A stretch of 64,000 nt of DNA from Lutimonas saemankumensis (lineage in GTDB: Bacteria > Bacteroidota > Bacteroidia > Flavobacteriales > Flavobacteriaceae): the NCBI RefSeq assembly GCF_020171465.1, contig NZ_JAIUZR010000004.1:310001-374000 (forward strand), written 5' to 3'. Every line of letters begins with the position of its first letter. Position 1 is the first letter of the stretch. Below are positions 8,828 to 17,093 of this stretch, in pieces. Position numbers and translations under genes: made by a program. The notes beneath the pieces are model-generated. The model was not told the DNA's origin. It was given only the letters and a program-made list of their open reading frames with translations, and ran no database searches.

Positions 8828-10549
8828 ATGAAATTTAAAGCGAATCTATTTTTCCTGTTATTTTTCTGTCTATGTTATGGTACAAGCCTCATGGCTCAGG
8901 ACCAAATAATTCATGATGCAGAATATTACATCTTGAAATCTCAGAATCAGGATCAATGGAATTACGAGGACAAAGAACTGAAAAAAAAGCTCCAGGACCT
9001 TGAAAAAAAACATGGAACCCCTCCAAATATTGTTTACATTTTATGGGATGATCAGCAATTCGGTGCAGTCGGTTTCCCTCATATTCAAAAAGCTTTGGGT
9101 TACTCGACACCAAACATGAATCAATTGGCCGACGAAGGAATCAATTTTACCAGAATGTATTCTGAACCTGCCTGTACACCAACAAGAGCGGCATTTCTTA
9201 CAGGTCGGCACCCAGTCAGAAATGGAATGGGTGTCGTTGGAATGCCCCATGAATTTTCAGGAATGGCAGCTGAAGAAATTACAATTGCTGAGGTGCTTTC
9301 AGAGGCAGGTTATGCCACTGCCCACTTTGGTAAAGGCCATTTAGGTGATATAGAAGAAAGTTATCTTCATAATCAGGGATTTGATGAAGCCCTTTTTACT
9401 CCTATGAATCAAATCACATCACTTTATAACCCTCAGGGGAATGCAGCCAATGCCATTCTTGGATTACACCCCGAACAATACCCTGAAGATCCTTATCAGC
9501 TTGATGATCCGGGTTTGGTCCCTAAGGGATGGGTACAGATTTTAGATGGGAAAAAAGGAGAACTGGCAAAAGAATGGTGTGGTAACAGCAATGAATGTTA
9601 TGAAAAAATGGAAGCGGAGTCAGAAAAAAGAACTCTCGAATTTATCAGGAAAAATGCACAGGCTAAAAAACCCTTTTTCGTGGAATACTGGCCTAATTTC
9701 CTAAACTTCCTGTTGCCAGAGCCTCAAAAATCATCGATAAACGGCGGTAAGGTCCCCAATGCTTATACCAGGCTTGATGATTTTGTAGGTAAAGTAAAAG
9801 AAACCCTTCACGAAGAAGGTGTTGCAGAAAACACCTTGTTCTTGATCATGGCGGATAATGGACCTATGGTTCACAACCCTCCTCCGGGCTGGGGAATGAC
9901 CGAAATTCTTTTTTCGGGTGGCAAAGGAGATTTTACAGAGGGAGGAATCAGGGTTCCTGCAATAGCCTATTGGCCGGGAACCATTAAAGAAGGGCAATTG
10001 GTAGGCGATATTGTACATGTCACTGACCTCTTTACTACATTTGCAAAAATTGCCGGAGCCGAAAAATACATTCCCACGGATCGAATTATTGATGGTATTG
10101 ACCAGACTTCAGTTCTTTTAAACGGAGATACTTTTGGAAGGCGCGATTATGTATTTGTTTATCAGGGTCACGAACTGGCAGCCATCGTGAAAGGAAGGTA
10201 TAAGAGACATTTGATTTCTGATGATCCAGGTGTTGCAACCGGAATAGGCGCTTCTTTTTATGATCTGTACCAGGATCCGAAAGAACATAATCCACATCTG
10301 GTCCCTTTAATTCATACCCAGGGCCAGTTTACAAGAATGCAAATCAGACATGAACTGATGAAAAAAGAATACCCCGACAGCCAGAACGGTAAGGGAATTC
10401 CTTTAACGGGGATTTCCAATGCTCGTCCGGAAACTAAGGCCATTAAAACCATGGTTGAAGAACAAATGAAGCTTATGCCCATCGATGTAAAAAAATACAT
10501 TGAATTTGACGGTTCAAAAATGAAAGTTGACGGAGACTGGGGTCACTAA
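8828..10549 (+). CDS. Arylsulfatase-type sulfatase (Cys type), secreted
   Basis: A 573-residue sulfatase with the ATG at 8828 chosen because it opens directly into a signal peptide (KFKANLFFLLFFCLCYGTSLMAQ); an upstream in-frame TTG at 8780 adds an unlikely extension. The sulfatase signature CTPTRAAFLTG places the residue to be converted to formylglycine at Cys116. Metal-site acidic residues are seen at Asp74-Asp75 (YILWDDQQ) and in MADNGP. It would hydrolyse sulfate esters in the periplasm or at the surface, probably on sulfated polysaccharide or an aryl sulfate. A formylglycine-generating enzyme is needed and is not in this window. It is followed after 39 bases by an outer-membrane barrel-like gene. 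The exact substrate cannot be told from the sequence. Confidence 0.93.
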   Translation: MKFKANLFFLLFFCLCYGTSLMAQDQIIHDAEYYILKSQNQDQWNYEDKELKKKLQDLEKKHGTPPNIVYILWDDQQFGAVGFPHIQKALGYSTPNMNQLADEGINFTRMYSEPACTPTRAAFLTGRHPVRNGMGVVGMPHEFSGMAAEEITIAEVLSEAGYATAHFGKGHLGDIEESYLHNQGFDEALFTPMNQITSLYNPQGNAANAILGLHPEQYPEDPYQLDDPGLVPKGWVQILDGKKGELAKEWCGNSNECYEKMEAESEKRTLEFIRKNAQAKKPFFVEYWPNFLNFLLPEPQKSSINGGKVPNAYTRLDDFVGKVKETLHEEGVAENTLFLIMADNGPMVHNPPPGWGMTEILFSGGKGDFTEGGIRVPAIAYWPGTIKEGQLVGDIVHVTDLFTTFAKIAGAEKYIPTDRIIDGIDQTSVLLNGDTFGRRDYVFVYQGHELAAIVKGRYKRHLISDDPGVATGIGASFYDLYQDPKEHNPHLVPLIHTQGQFTRMQIRHELMKKEYPDSQNGKGIPLTGISNARPETKAIKTMVEEQMKLMPIDVKKYIEFDGSKMKVDGDWGH

Positions 10550-10561
10550 TAAACTATTTAG

Positions 10562-10583
10562 AGCCTCCTTTTTCAAGGAGGCT
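10562..10583 (+). promoter_or_regulatory. 9-bp hairpin overlapping a Shine-Dalgarno-like sequence
   Basis: AGCCTCCTT (10562-10570), loop TTTC, then AAGGAGGCT (10575-10583). The right arm contains AAGGAGG five bases before the ATG at 10589. The hairpin lies right after the sulfatase stop, with no long T tract, so it may be a weak terminator or attenuator between the two genes, or a structure that hides the ribosome-binding site. Confidence 0.55.
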
Positions 10584-10588
10584 TATTT

Positions 10589-11455
10589 ATGAAAACAATC
10601 AAAATCACCTTATTTGTATTTTTCTTAGTGTCCCCTATGGTACTGAGTGGTCAGGAAAATAAATCAGACTCCCTGAAAACTGAGGTTTCCATGGACGAAT
10701 TGAACCGACAATTGGAAAATCCCCTGTCACGTTTTTGGTCGCTTATTTTTCAGGAAAATTTGGCTTTCAACGGTGGTGAACTGGTTCAGGGAACAGAATT
10801 CTCAAATGTGTTCAATTTTCAACCTTCACTTCCGGTCCCCGTAGGTAAATCAAAAATGCTATTGGTAAGACCGGTTTTTCCTTTAGTATCCGCTCCAAGG
10901 TTCAATGAACAAGGTGAAAAAACGGGAATGGAAACCGGTTTGGGAGATATAAATGTTTTTTCCCTCTATGGACCCGACAAAAAGGATGGATTAATTTGGG
11001 GAGTAGGAATGACTTTTACGTTTCCAACTGCTACTTCCAACTATTTAGGAAGCGGGAAGACACAATTAGGGCCTGCTTTGATGGCGCTGAGTATCACAAA
11101 GAAATGGACCCTTGGAACCATTGTCCAGCACTGGAACTCAGTAGGAGGAGATGTCAATCGATCAGATGTAACAAAAACAGATATTCAGTATATCGCAAGA
11201 AAACAAATTCCGGGAAAGGGAATGTCCATCGGTATGGGGCCTAATATTGGAATTGACTGGAATGCTCCGTCAGGGAATAAACTTACCTTACCTATAGGCC
11301 TTGGAATAACAAAAACTGTAAAATGGGGTAACACCCCCATGAAACTGAGATTTGAGCCCCAATATTCCATAGTTAAGCCCGATAATTACGGAACTCTCTG
11401 GAACGTTCGGATTCAGATTGCACCAATTGTTCAGAATCCTTTTCTCAAGAAGTAA
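10589..11455 (+). CDS. Outer-membrane beta-barrel-like protein of the sulfatase-associated 'neuromedin U-like' family
   Basis: 288 residues with a signal peptide (ITLFVFFLVSPMVLSGQ). The body alternates Gly/aromatic-rich strands ending in Phe or polar turns, e.g. LLVRPVFPLVSAP, GLGDINVFSLYGP, WGVGMTFTFPTATSNYLGSGKTQLGP and WNVRIQIAPIVQNPF. This layout matches a family of bacterial barrel-like proteins often mis-annotated as 'neuromedin U' and often found next to sulfatases. It may form an outer-membrane pore or an assembly partner for the sulfatase; this is inference from context. The gene starts 39 bases after the sulfatase stop, so one transcript is likely, with a hairpin in between that could adjust their ratio. 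Confidence 0.7.
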   Translation: MKTIKITLFVFFLVSPMVLSGQENKSDSLKTEVSMDELNRQLENPLSRFWSLIFQENLAFNGGELVQGTEFSNVFNFQPSLPVPVGKSKMLLVRPVFPLVSAPRFNEQGEKTGMETGLGDINVFSLYGPDKKDGLIWGVGMTFTFPTATSNYLGSGKTQLGPALMALSITKKWTLGTIVQHWNSVGGDVNRSDVTKTDIQYIARKQIPGKGMSIGMGPNIGIDWNAPSGNKLTLPIGLGITKTVKWGNTPMKLRFEPQYSIVKPDNYGTLWNVRIQIAPIVQNPFLKK

Positions 11456-11548
11456 ATCTTATATTTCTTTTTTATTCAATAATACCTGAAGAATTTCGTT
11501 ATCTAGAAAGTTACAAATACAATTATTCTCTTTTTAAACACGAATAAA

Positions 11549-12703
11549 ATGAAAGCTACAAAGGGTATTATCGTTGTTTTGATCGTTTTGATCTCAGTTC
11601 TTGAGGCATGTACCACGGCCAAAAGTCAGTATGAAAAAGGCAATTACTATGACGCCGTTATGCGTTCCGTAGAGAAACTTCGTAAGAGCCCAAACAATAA
11701 GTCGGCTCGGGAAACATTGGCCAACGCTTATCCACAGGCGATCAATTCCTTTATGGACAGGCTGGAAAATGAAGATCAGGCCAATGTGGATTTTAAATTC
11801 ACAAAAGCTGTTTACACCTATGAGAAGCTGAATAAAATGTATGAAAGCATTCAACGTTCTCCTGGTGCCAAACAGGTCATCACGAATCCAAAAAAATACT
11901 ATACTACGCTTAACAAGATTAAACCAGATGCAGCTGAAGAACAATATAGTGCAGGACTCTATCATCTGTCATTGGGTGACAGGAACAACGCAAAAAAAGC
12001 TTACGATTATTTTGTTCGAGCGGATCAGTTCATGCCCGGATATAAAGATGTAGGGCCTAAAATCGATGAAGCCTATAACCGTTCCATTTTACATGTGGTG
12101 GCTGATTTAAAACCTGTTCAGTCGAGAACCTATGAATTAAGCGCAGATATTTTTTACAAGCAGTTGGAAAACACCCTGCAACAGATAGAAAATAATGAGT
12201 TCATCAGATTTTACACACCTGAAGAAGCCTCGAAATACGGTTTACAAAATCCCGATCAGATCCTTAAAGTTAATTTTGAAGATTTTGTCGTGGGAGAAAC
12301 CCATACCCGGCAGAAAATCGAAAAGATGGAAAAGGACAGTGTAGTGGTTGGAGAAGTTACACTTGACAGTGGCCGTAAAAAAGAAGTAATCGGTACCGTA
12401 AACGCAGATGTTTCCTTATATAGAATGGAAGTGATCTCAAGAGGGCTGGTCAATCTTTCGATCACCCAGAACGGAATGGACCAAAGAGACCTGATCTATC
12501 AGGACTTTCCGGGAGAATTTGTATGGTTCCATGAATGGGGTCAGTTCAATGGAGATGAAAGGGCACTGACAGAGGAGCAAAGCCTTATTTGCAGTAATCG
12601 AAGGGTCAACCCGGCTCCACCGCAACAGTTATTTGTGGAATTTACAAAGCCCATTCAGCAGCAATTGCATAACCGGTTAATTTCTTTCTACAAAAATTAC
12701 TGA
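11549..12703 (+). CDS. Predicted lipoprotein with helical N-terminal repeats, function unknown
   Basis: 384 residues. The N-terminus is a lipoprotein signal with lipobox LEAC at Cys21. Residues about 25-180 look helical and TPR-like (YEKGNYYDAVMRSVEKL, YSAGLYHLSLGDRNNAKKAYDYF), followed by a more beta-rich, charged C-terminal half. The family is seen in other flavobacteria as an uncharacterised lipoprotein; I do not know a function. It stands alone between the barrel-like gene (93 bases upstream) and the next secreted protein (173 bases downstream). Confidence 0.75.
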   Translation: MKATKGIIVVLIVLISVLEACTTAKSQYEKGNYYDAVMRSVEKLRKSPNNKSARETLANAYPQAINSFMDRLENEDQANVDFKFTKAVYTYEKLNKMYESIQRSPGAKQVITNPKKYYTTLNKIKPDAAEEQYSAGLYHLSLGDRNNAKKAYDYFVRADQFMPGYKDVGPKIDEAYNRSILHVVADLKPVQSRTYELSADIFYKQLENTLQQIENNEFIRFYTPEEASKYGLQNPDQILKVNFEDFVVGETHTRQKIEKMEKDSVVVGEVTLDSGRKKEVIGTVNADVSLYRMEVISRGLVNLSITQNGMDQRDLIYQDFPGEFVWFHEWGQFNGDERALTEEQSLICSNRRVNPAPPQQLFVEFTKPIQQQLHNRLISFYKNY

Positions 12704-12803
12704 TTTCAGTAGTTCGGAAGATTAGTATACCTCAACAGGAATTATCCAAGGCATTTTCATCCTGAAATTTTATTTTCGGCATTATACTATTGCGATATTT
12801 AAC

Positions 12804-12835
12804 CTTGCAAAGGACTCTATTAATTAGTACTTTAG
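12804..12835 (+). promoter_or_regulatory. Possible Bacteroidetes-type promoter before the 712-residue protein gene
   Basis: CTTG at 12804-12807 and TACTTTAG at 12828-12835 are spaced by 20 bases, close to the TTTG / TAnnTTTG layout of Bacteroidetes sigma-ABfr promoters (one mismatch in each box). The ATG is at 12877, so the 5' leader would be about 35 bases. Confidence 0.35.
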
Positions 12836-12876
12836 TAGGGAAACGATTACCTTTCAGGAAACACAAATAGCCTAAT

Positions 12877-15015
12877 ATGAAATTCAATTCTCTGCTCACT
12901 GCCCTTCTTTGCTTTTTAATTGCTTCCATTACTCCTGATCTTCTGGCTCAGGATTCAGAAGATGCATTTGAATGGCCTAAGGAAATGGAATCCAAAGACA
13001 AAACTGTTGTAACCCTCTATCAGCCACAACTTGAATCCTTTTCGGGAAATATCCTGGAAGGAAGAATGGCCATCACCTTAAAACCGCAAAATAAAGATAT
13101 GATATTTGGTGCTGTATGGTTTAAGGCAACTTTATCGACCGATAAGGAAAACCGAATTGCCACCCTGGAAAAAATGGACATTACCAGGACGCACTTCCCG
13201 GATATTGTTGATGAGGAAAAAACCAAACAGTTCTCAAAAGTACTGGAGGATGAGATGGAATCCTGGAACATGGATATGTCCATGGATCGACTCGCCGCCA
13301 GTTTGGAAGAAGTTGAGAATCTCAAGGAATTAACCGACCAGTTCAAAAATGATCCTCCAAATATTTATTTTAGAAAAGTTCCCTCGGTTTTGCTGATGAT
13401 CGACGGAGAACCCATTCTAAAAAAAGATGAAAATTCAGGCCTGGAATATGTTGTCAATACCAGTTTTTTCATTGTAAAGGATCCTAAAAAGGGTAAATAC
13501 TACATCAATGGAGGTGAATTCTGGTACAGCTCCGATGCTATTTTAGATGGATGGAAAAGCATAAAAAATCCACCTTCCAAAATTGAAAAATTTGCCAAAG
13601 ACAACCTTGAGGAACAGGAAAAAGATCCGAATGCCGGGACCTATGAAACGGCCCCGGCCATCATTATTGATACTCAGCCGGCCGAATTGATCCAGGTAAA
13701 CGGTGACATCGATTACAAACCTATTGAGGGGACCAACCTGCTTTATGTGGCAAACTCTGAAAGTGATATTATCATGGATATCCCATCTCAAATGCATTAT
13801 GTATTGATAGGGGGCCGCTGGTATTATTCCAAATCCCTTGAAGATGGTGACTGGAAATTTCAGGAACCGGAAAATCTTCCCGCAGGTTTTGAAAAGATCC
13901 CCGAAGAGTCTGAAATGACCACCGTAAGATCCAGTATTCCGGGAACGCCTGAGGCACAGACCGCCTTACTGGAACAATCGATCCCTCAAACGGCTACCAT
14001 TGACCGTAAAACTGCAACGGTTGAAGTAAGTTATGACGGTGAACCTGAATTTGAAGCCATTGAAGGAACCAGTATGTCCTATGCTAAAAACACGGATAAA
14101 TCAGTCTTATTGATCGAAGGGCAATATTATTGTGTGGATAATGCCGTATGGTTTGTATCCAATTCAGCTAAGGGCCCATGGGCCGTATCCGACAGCAGGC
14201 CCGATGACATAGATAATATACCTCCTGATTGCCCTGTATATAATGTGAAATACACCTATGTGTATGACTCAACACCTGAGGTAGTCTATGTGGGCTATCT
14301 TCCCGGCTATACCTATTCATATGTTTACAGCGGAGTAGTGGTCTACGGTACCGGTTACTACTATTATCCCTGGTACAGATATTATTATTATCCAAGGCCG
14401 GTAACCTTTGGATTTGGAGTCCACTGGAACCCTTATACCGGATGGGGGTTTTCCTTCGGTTTTAGTTTCGGATGGATGAGCTGGAGGTTCCATCCTTACC
14501 GATACGGTTACTGGGGAGCCAGAGGGTACAGGCACGGATACAGGCATGGATACAGAAGGGGATATGCAGCAGGTAGGGCTGCGGGATACCGGAGGGGTTA
14601 TGCCACCGCAACTCGTAATAATGCCAAACGAAACGTATACAATAACCGTCAGAACGGAGTGGCACGCACGAATAATCGTTCTACAAGGAACGTAAATAGT
14701 AAAGCCCGACCCACCAATAAAGCGAACAATATGTATTCGGACCGAAATGGAAACGTGTATCAAAGGAACAAAAGCGGAGGATTTGACAACAAGTCAAATG
14801 CTAATCGAGCTTCTTCGGGCCAGGCTCAACAGCGTCCTTCCACTACACAAAAACAGCAACGTTCTTCGACTCAACAACGAAATCGTTCAAGCACACAACC
14901 TTCGACCAGCAGAAATTTGAACAGGTCCTATCAAACCCGAAGCCAGGGTTCAAGTAATTACAGCCGTTCAAGATCAAGCGGTGCCATGAGAGGTGGTGGT
15001 GGTCGAAGGAGATAG
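12877..15015 (+). CDS. Secreted protein of the 'carbohydrate-binding family V/XII'-annotated type with Tyr/Gly/Arg-rich tail
   Basis: 712 residues. Signal peptide (LLTALLCFLIASITPDLLAQ) then an acidic mixed domain (about 30-490) with repeated small beta units containing 'YVxNTSFFIV..GKYYINGGEFWYSS', 'HYVLIGGRWYYSKSLEDGDW' and 'QYYCVDNAVWFVSNSAKGPW', three copies of a similar Trp/Tyr pattern. From about 490 it changes to a glycine- and aromatic-rich segment (YGTGYYYYPWYRYYYYPRP, WNPYTGWGFSFGFSFGW), then GY(R/H) repeats, and a low-complexity Asn/Ser/Arg tail ending GGGGRRR. Proteins of this layout are annotated as carbohydrate-binding V/XII, without proven function. Its stop lies 2 bases from the stop of the convergent AraC gene. 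Confidence 0.72.
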   Translation: MKFNSLLTALLCFLIASITPDLLAQDSEDAFEWPKEMESKDKTVVTLYQPQLESFSGNILEGRMAITLKPQNKDMIFGAVWFKATLSTDKENRIATLEKMDITRTHFPDIVDEEKTKQFSKVLEDEMESWNMDMSMDRLAASLEEVENLKELTDQFKNDPPNIYFRKVPSVLLMIDGEPILKKDENSGLEYVVNTSFFIVKDPKKGKYYINGGEFWYSSDAILDGWKSIKNPPSKIEKFAKDNLEEQEKDPNAGTYETAPAIIIDTQPAELIQVNGDIDYKPIEGTNLLYVANSESDIIMDIPSQMHYVLIGGRWYYSKSLEDGDWKFQEPENLPAGFEKIPEESEMTTVRSSIPGTPEAQTALLEQSIPQTATIDRKTATVEVSYDGEPEFEAIEGTSMSYAKNTDKSVLLIEGQYYCVDNAVWFVSNSAKGPWAVSDSRPDDIDNIPPDCPVYNVKYTYVYDSTPEVVYVGYLPGYTYSYVYSGVVVYGTGYYYYPWYRYYYYPRPVTFGFGVHWNPYTGWGFSFGFSFGWMSWRFHPYRYGYWGARGYRHGYRHGYRRGYAAGRAAGYRRGYATATRNNAKRNVYNNRQNGVARTNNRSTRNVNSKARPTNKANNMYSDRNGNVYQRNKSGGFDNKSNANRASSGQAQQRPSTTQKQQRSSTQQRNRSSTQPSTSRNLNRSYQTRSQGSSNYSRSRSSGAMRGGGGRRR

Positions 15016-15017
15016 AT

Positions 15018-15866
15018 TTAGCGATTCTGATATCGGGACCGAAAAGAAACCGGATTGGTCCCGGTAATCTTTTTAAAGGTCCTGTTGAAATAGGAAAGGC
15101 TTTCAAACCCGCTCGAAAAACAGGCCTCGGTTACATTACTTCCTGAGAGAAGGAGTTTTTTTGCCTGATCCACCCTATAGTGATTGACGAATTGAGTAAA
15201 TGTTAGTTTGGTCATTTGCTTAAAATAACGACAAAAAGCCGGCTTGGTTAAATGGCTCATCCGGGCAACCTCTTCTAATTTAATTCGATTTCGGTAGTTT
15301 AATTCAATAAAGGAATAGATCTTGTCGAGCCTGTATTTGTCTTTTGAATTAAATTGATTTCTAACTGCCTCCTTGTGGAGCAGGTCAGCATCCCGGGCTC
15401 CGGCCAAAACATTAAGTATATCCAACAGTTCAAGAAAAAGTTCAAAACTATTCAGATGCTCCAGTTTTTTCAGCCTTGGCCCTATTTCTCTTTTTGTCAT
15501 ACTTCCAAAGGCTATCCCATGCCTGGAAAGTTTAAGCAAATTATGAATTGCACCGAGTTCCGGAGTATCTGTAAATGGGCTTTTAAGAAAATCCGGCTGA
15601 ATATGGACAACAATCTTTTCGTAGGTTGTTTTGATCCCGTAATCAAAATTGAGGTGAGGTATGAAGGAACCTATAAGCACAAGGTCACTCCCCTTAAAGG
15701 CCTTATGATGTCTGCCCACATGTCTGTTACCGTCAGCTCCCTCAATGTAGACCAGTTCAAGCTCAGGATGAAAATGCCAGTAAAAAAAGTCGCTCAGATT
15801 CGGATTGATCATCAGACTTACCGAACTTCCTTTTCGAGGATTTATATGCTCTAATTCTGTTTTCAT
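15018..15866 (-). CDS. AraC-family transcriptional regulator with cupin sensor domain
   Basis: 282 residues. The N-terminal half is a cupin-like ligand domain (FYWHFHPELELVYIEGADG, HHKAFKGSDLVLIGSFIPH). The C-terminal ~100 residues carry two helix-turn-helix motifs of the AraC/XylS type (IKLEEVARMSHLTKPAFCRYF; VTEACFSSGFESLSYFNRTF, ending GTNPVSFRSRY). It is transcribed away from the dioxygenase-symporter-dehydrogenase genes, and the usual role of such a divergent AraC protein is to activate the neighbouring catabolic genes when a substrate is bound. The inducer is not known. Confidence 0.92.
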   Translation of the reverse strand: MKTELEHINPRKGSSVSLMINPNLSDFFYWHFHPELELVYIEGADGNRHVGRHHKAFKGSDLVLIGSFIPHLNFDYGIKTTYEKIVVHIQPDFLKSPFTDTPELGAIHNLLKLSRHGIAFGSMTKREIGPRLKKLEHLNSFELFLELLDILNVLAGARDADLLHKEAVRNQFNSKDKYRLDKIYSFIELNYRNRIKLEEVARMSHLTKPAFCRYFKQMTKLTFTQFVNHYRVDQAKKLLLSGSNVTEACFSSGFESLSYFNRTFKKITGTNPVSFRSRYQNR

Positions 15867-15980
15867 GAAGTAAATTTAAACATTATTAGCTTTATGTTCT
15901 TCCTTTTTGATTTTATTATGTTAATATAGTTCAAATTAATGTTATTATAAGCGTAGCGATCCCAAAGAATCTCTTTTAAT

Positions 15981-15996
15981 TTTGAGATATATCAAA
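15981..15996. promoter_or_regulatory. Weak dyad TTTGA-N6-TCAAA in the AraC/dioxygenase spacer
   Basis: TTTGA (15981-15985) and TCAAA (15992-15996) flank GATATA in the 175-base divergent spacer between the AraC regulator and the dioxygenase. The arms are only 5 bases and the region is A/T-rich, so it may be chance. It is the only dyad noticed there. Confidence 0.25.
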
Positions 15997-16041
15997 GTAG
16001 AAAATGTTTGAAACAAGGAGTATGAACCAAAAAATGTAAGT

Positions 16042-17025
16042 ATGAACTATCAAAATCAAAACACAGAAGAAAGAGAAAGTCCAAATCAAAATCATAAGGA
16101 GATTCCTGGCAATCCTTCAACAGCGACCAGCAGTGCCCAGAAGTTGAATGACCGTTCAAATGGCAAACCTCTGAAAGTACTATCGGAGGAAGATTGGAAT
16201 TTCTGGATAGAAAATGGTTATATCGTTATTAAAAACGCCATTTCCAAAGAACAGGCCGCCAAAACAGCGGATTTCCTTTGGGAGTTTGAGGAAAAGGATA
16301 AAAATGACGCTTCCACCTGGTATACTTCTCCAAGAGCAGAAATAGAAATGAAAGAGCTCGCAGGAACGGGAATGGTTGAAGTGTATAACAATCAGGCCCT
16401 CTGGAACAACAGACAAAATCAAAGGGTTTATGACGCCTTTACCGATATCTGGGGAACCGATAAACTTTGGGTAACCATCGACCGAGCCAACCTCAATTTC
16501 CCTATTAAACCCGGATATGAATACAAAGGATTTATTCATTGGGATTATGACCCTGAAACCAAGCCACAGAATGTACAAGGGGTTTTGGCCCTTGCAGATC
16601 AGAACGATCCGGACATGGGAGGATTTCAGTGCATTCCCTGGTTGTATCGCAATTATGATACCTGGAAACTGGATCAACCTGAAGACCGTGATTACTTTCA
16701 ACCTGACGTTTCAGGTCTGGAAGATCAAATTGTAAAGGTAAAACTTAATGCGGGTGATCTCCTTATTTTCAACAGTACACAACCTCATGGCATCCGGCCA
16801 AACCTGTCAAAAGACAAGGTTAGAATCGCTCAGTACATTTCCATGATGCCGGCAGAAGAAGACAATGAGGAGCTCAGAGACTGGAGAATCAATTCCTGGG
16901 AAAAAAGGATTGCTCCAAGCGGCTACGCTTTCCCCGGGGATCCAAGAAATCTTGAACAGATTAAATATGAAAGGGCCGAACTAAGTGAGCTTGGAAAAAA
17001 GCTGTTAGGACTTAATAAATGGTAA
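16042..17025 (+). CDS. Phytanoyl-CoA dioxygenase (PhyH)-family Fe(II)/2-oxoglutarate oxygenase
   Basis: 327 residues. The Fe(II) facial triad is visible: His166 and Asp168 in GFIHWDYD, and His249 in STQPHGIRPN, with Arg252 or Arg262 as the likely 2-oxoglutarate anchor. The N-terminal ~45 residues are polar (Asn/Gln/Ser-rich) and not part of the fold. No signal peptide, so probably cytoplasmic. The family hydroxylates small molecules from fatty acyl-CoAs to osmolytes and antibiotics, so the substrate is open. It heads a run with a sodium:solute symporter 68 bases downstream and an SDR dehydrogenase, and is divergent from an AraC regulator, which fits hydroxylation of an imported small solute. 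Confidence 0.88.
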   Translation: MNYQNQNTEERESPNQNHKEIPGNPSTATSSAQKLNDRSNGKPLKVLSEEDWNFWIENGYIVIKNAISKEQAAKTADFLWEFEEKDKNDASTWYTSPRAEIEMKELAGTGMVEVYNNQALWNNRQNQRVYDAFTDIWGTDKLWVTIDRANLNFPIKPGYEYKGFIHWDYDPETKPQNVQGVLALADQNDPDMGGFQCIPWLYRNYDTWKLDQPEDRDYFQPDVSGLEDQIVKVKLNAGDLLIFNSTQPHGIRPNLSKDKVRIAQYISMMPAEEDNEELRDWRINSWEKRIAPSGYAFPGDPRNLEQIKYERAELSELGKKLLGLNKW

Positions 17026-17093
17026 ATTCAGTTTAAAAAATTATTGGTACATTTACCTAATAAGCACGAAATCATACCTTTAAACTTCGCTTC

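Noticed and set aside
15354-15854. 166-codon plus-strand frame opposite the AraC gene
   Set aside because: Shadow of the AraC coding sequence; no homology pattern.
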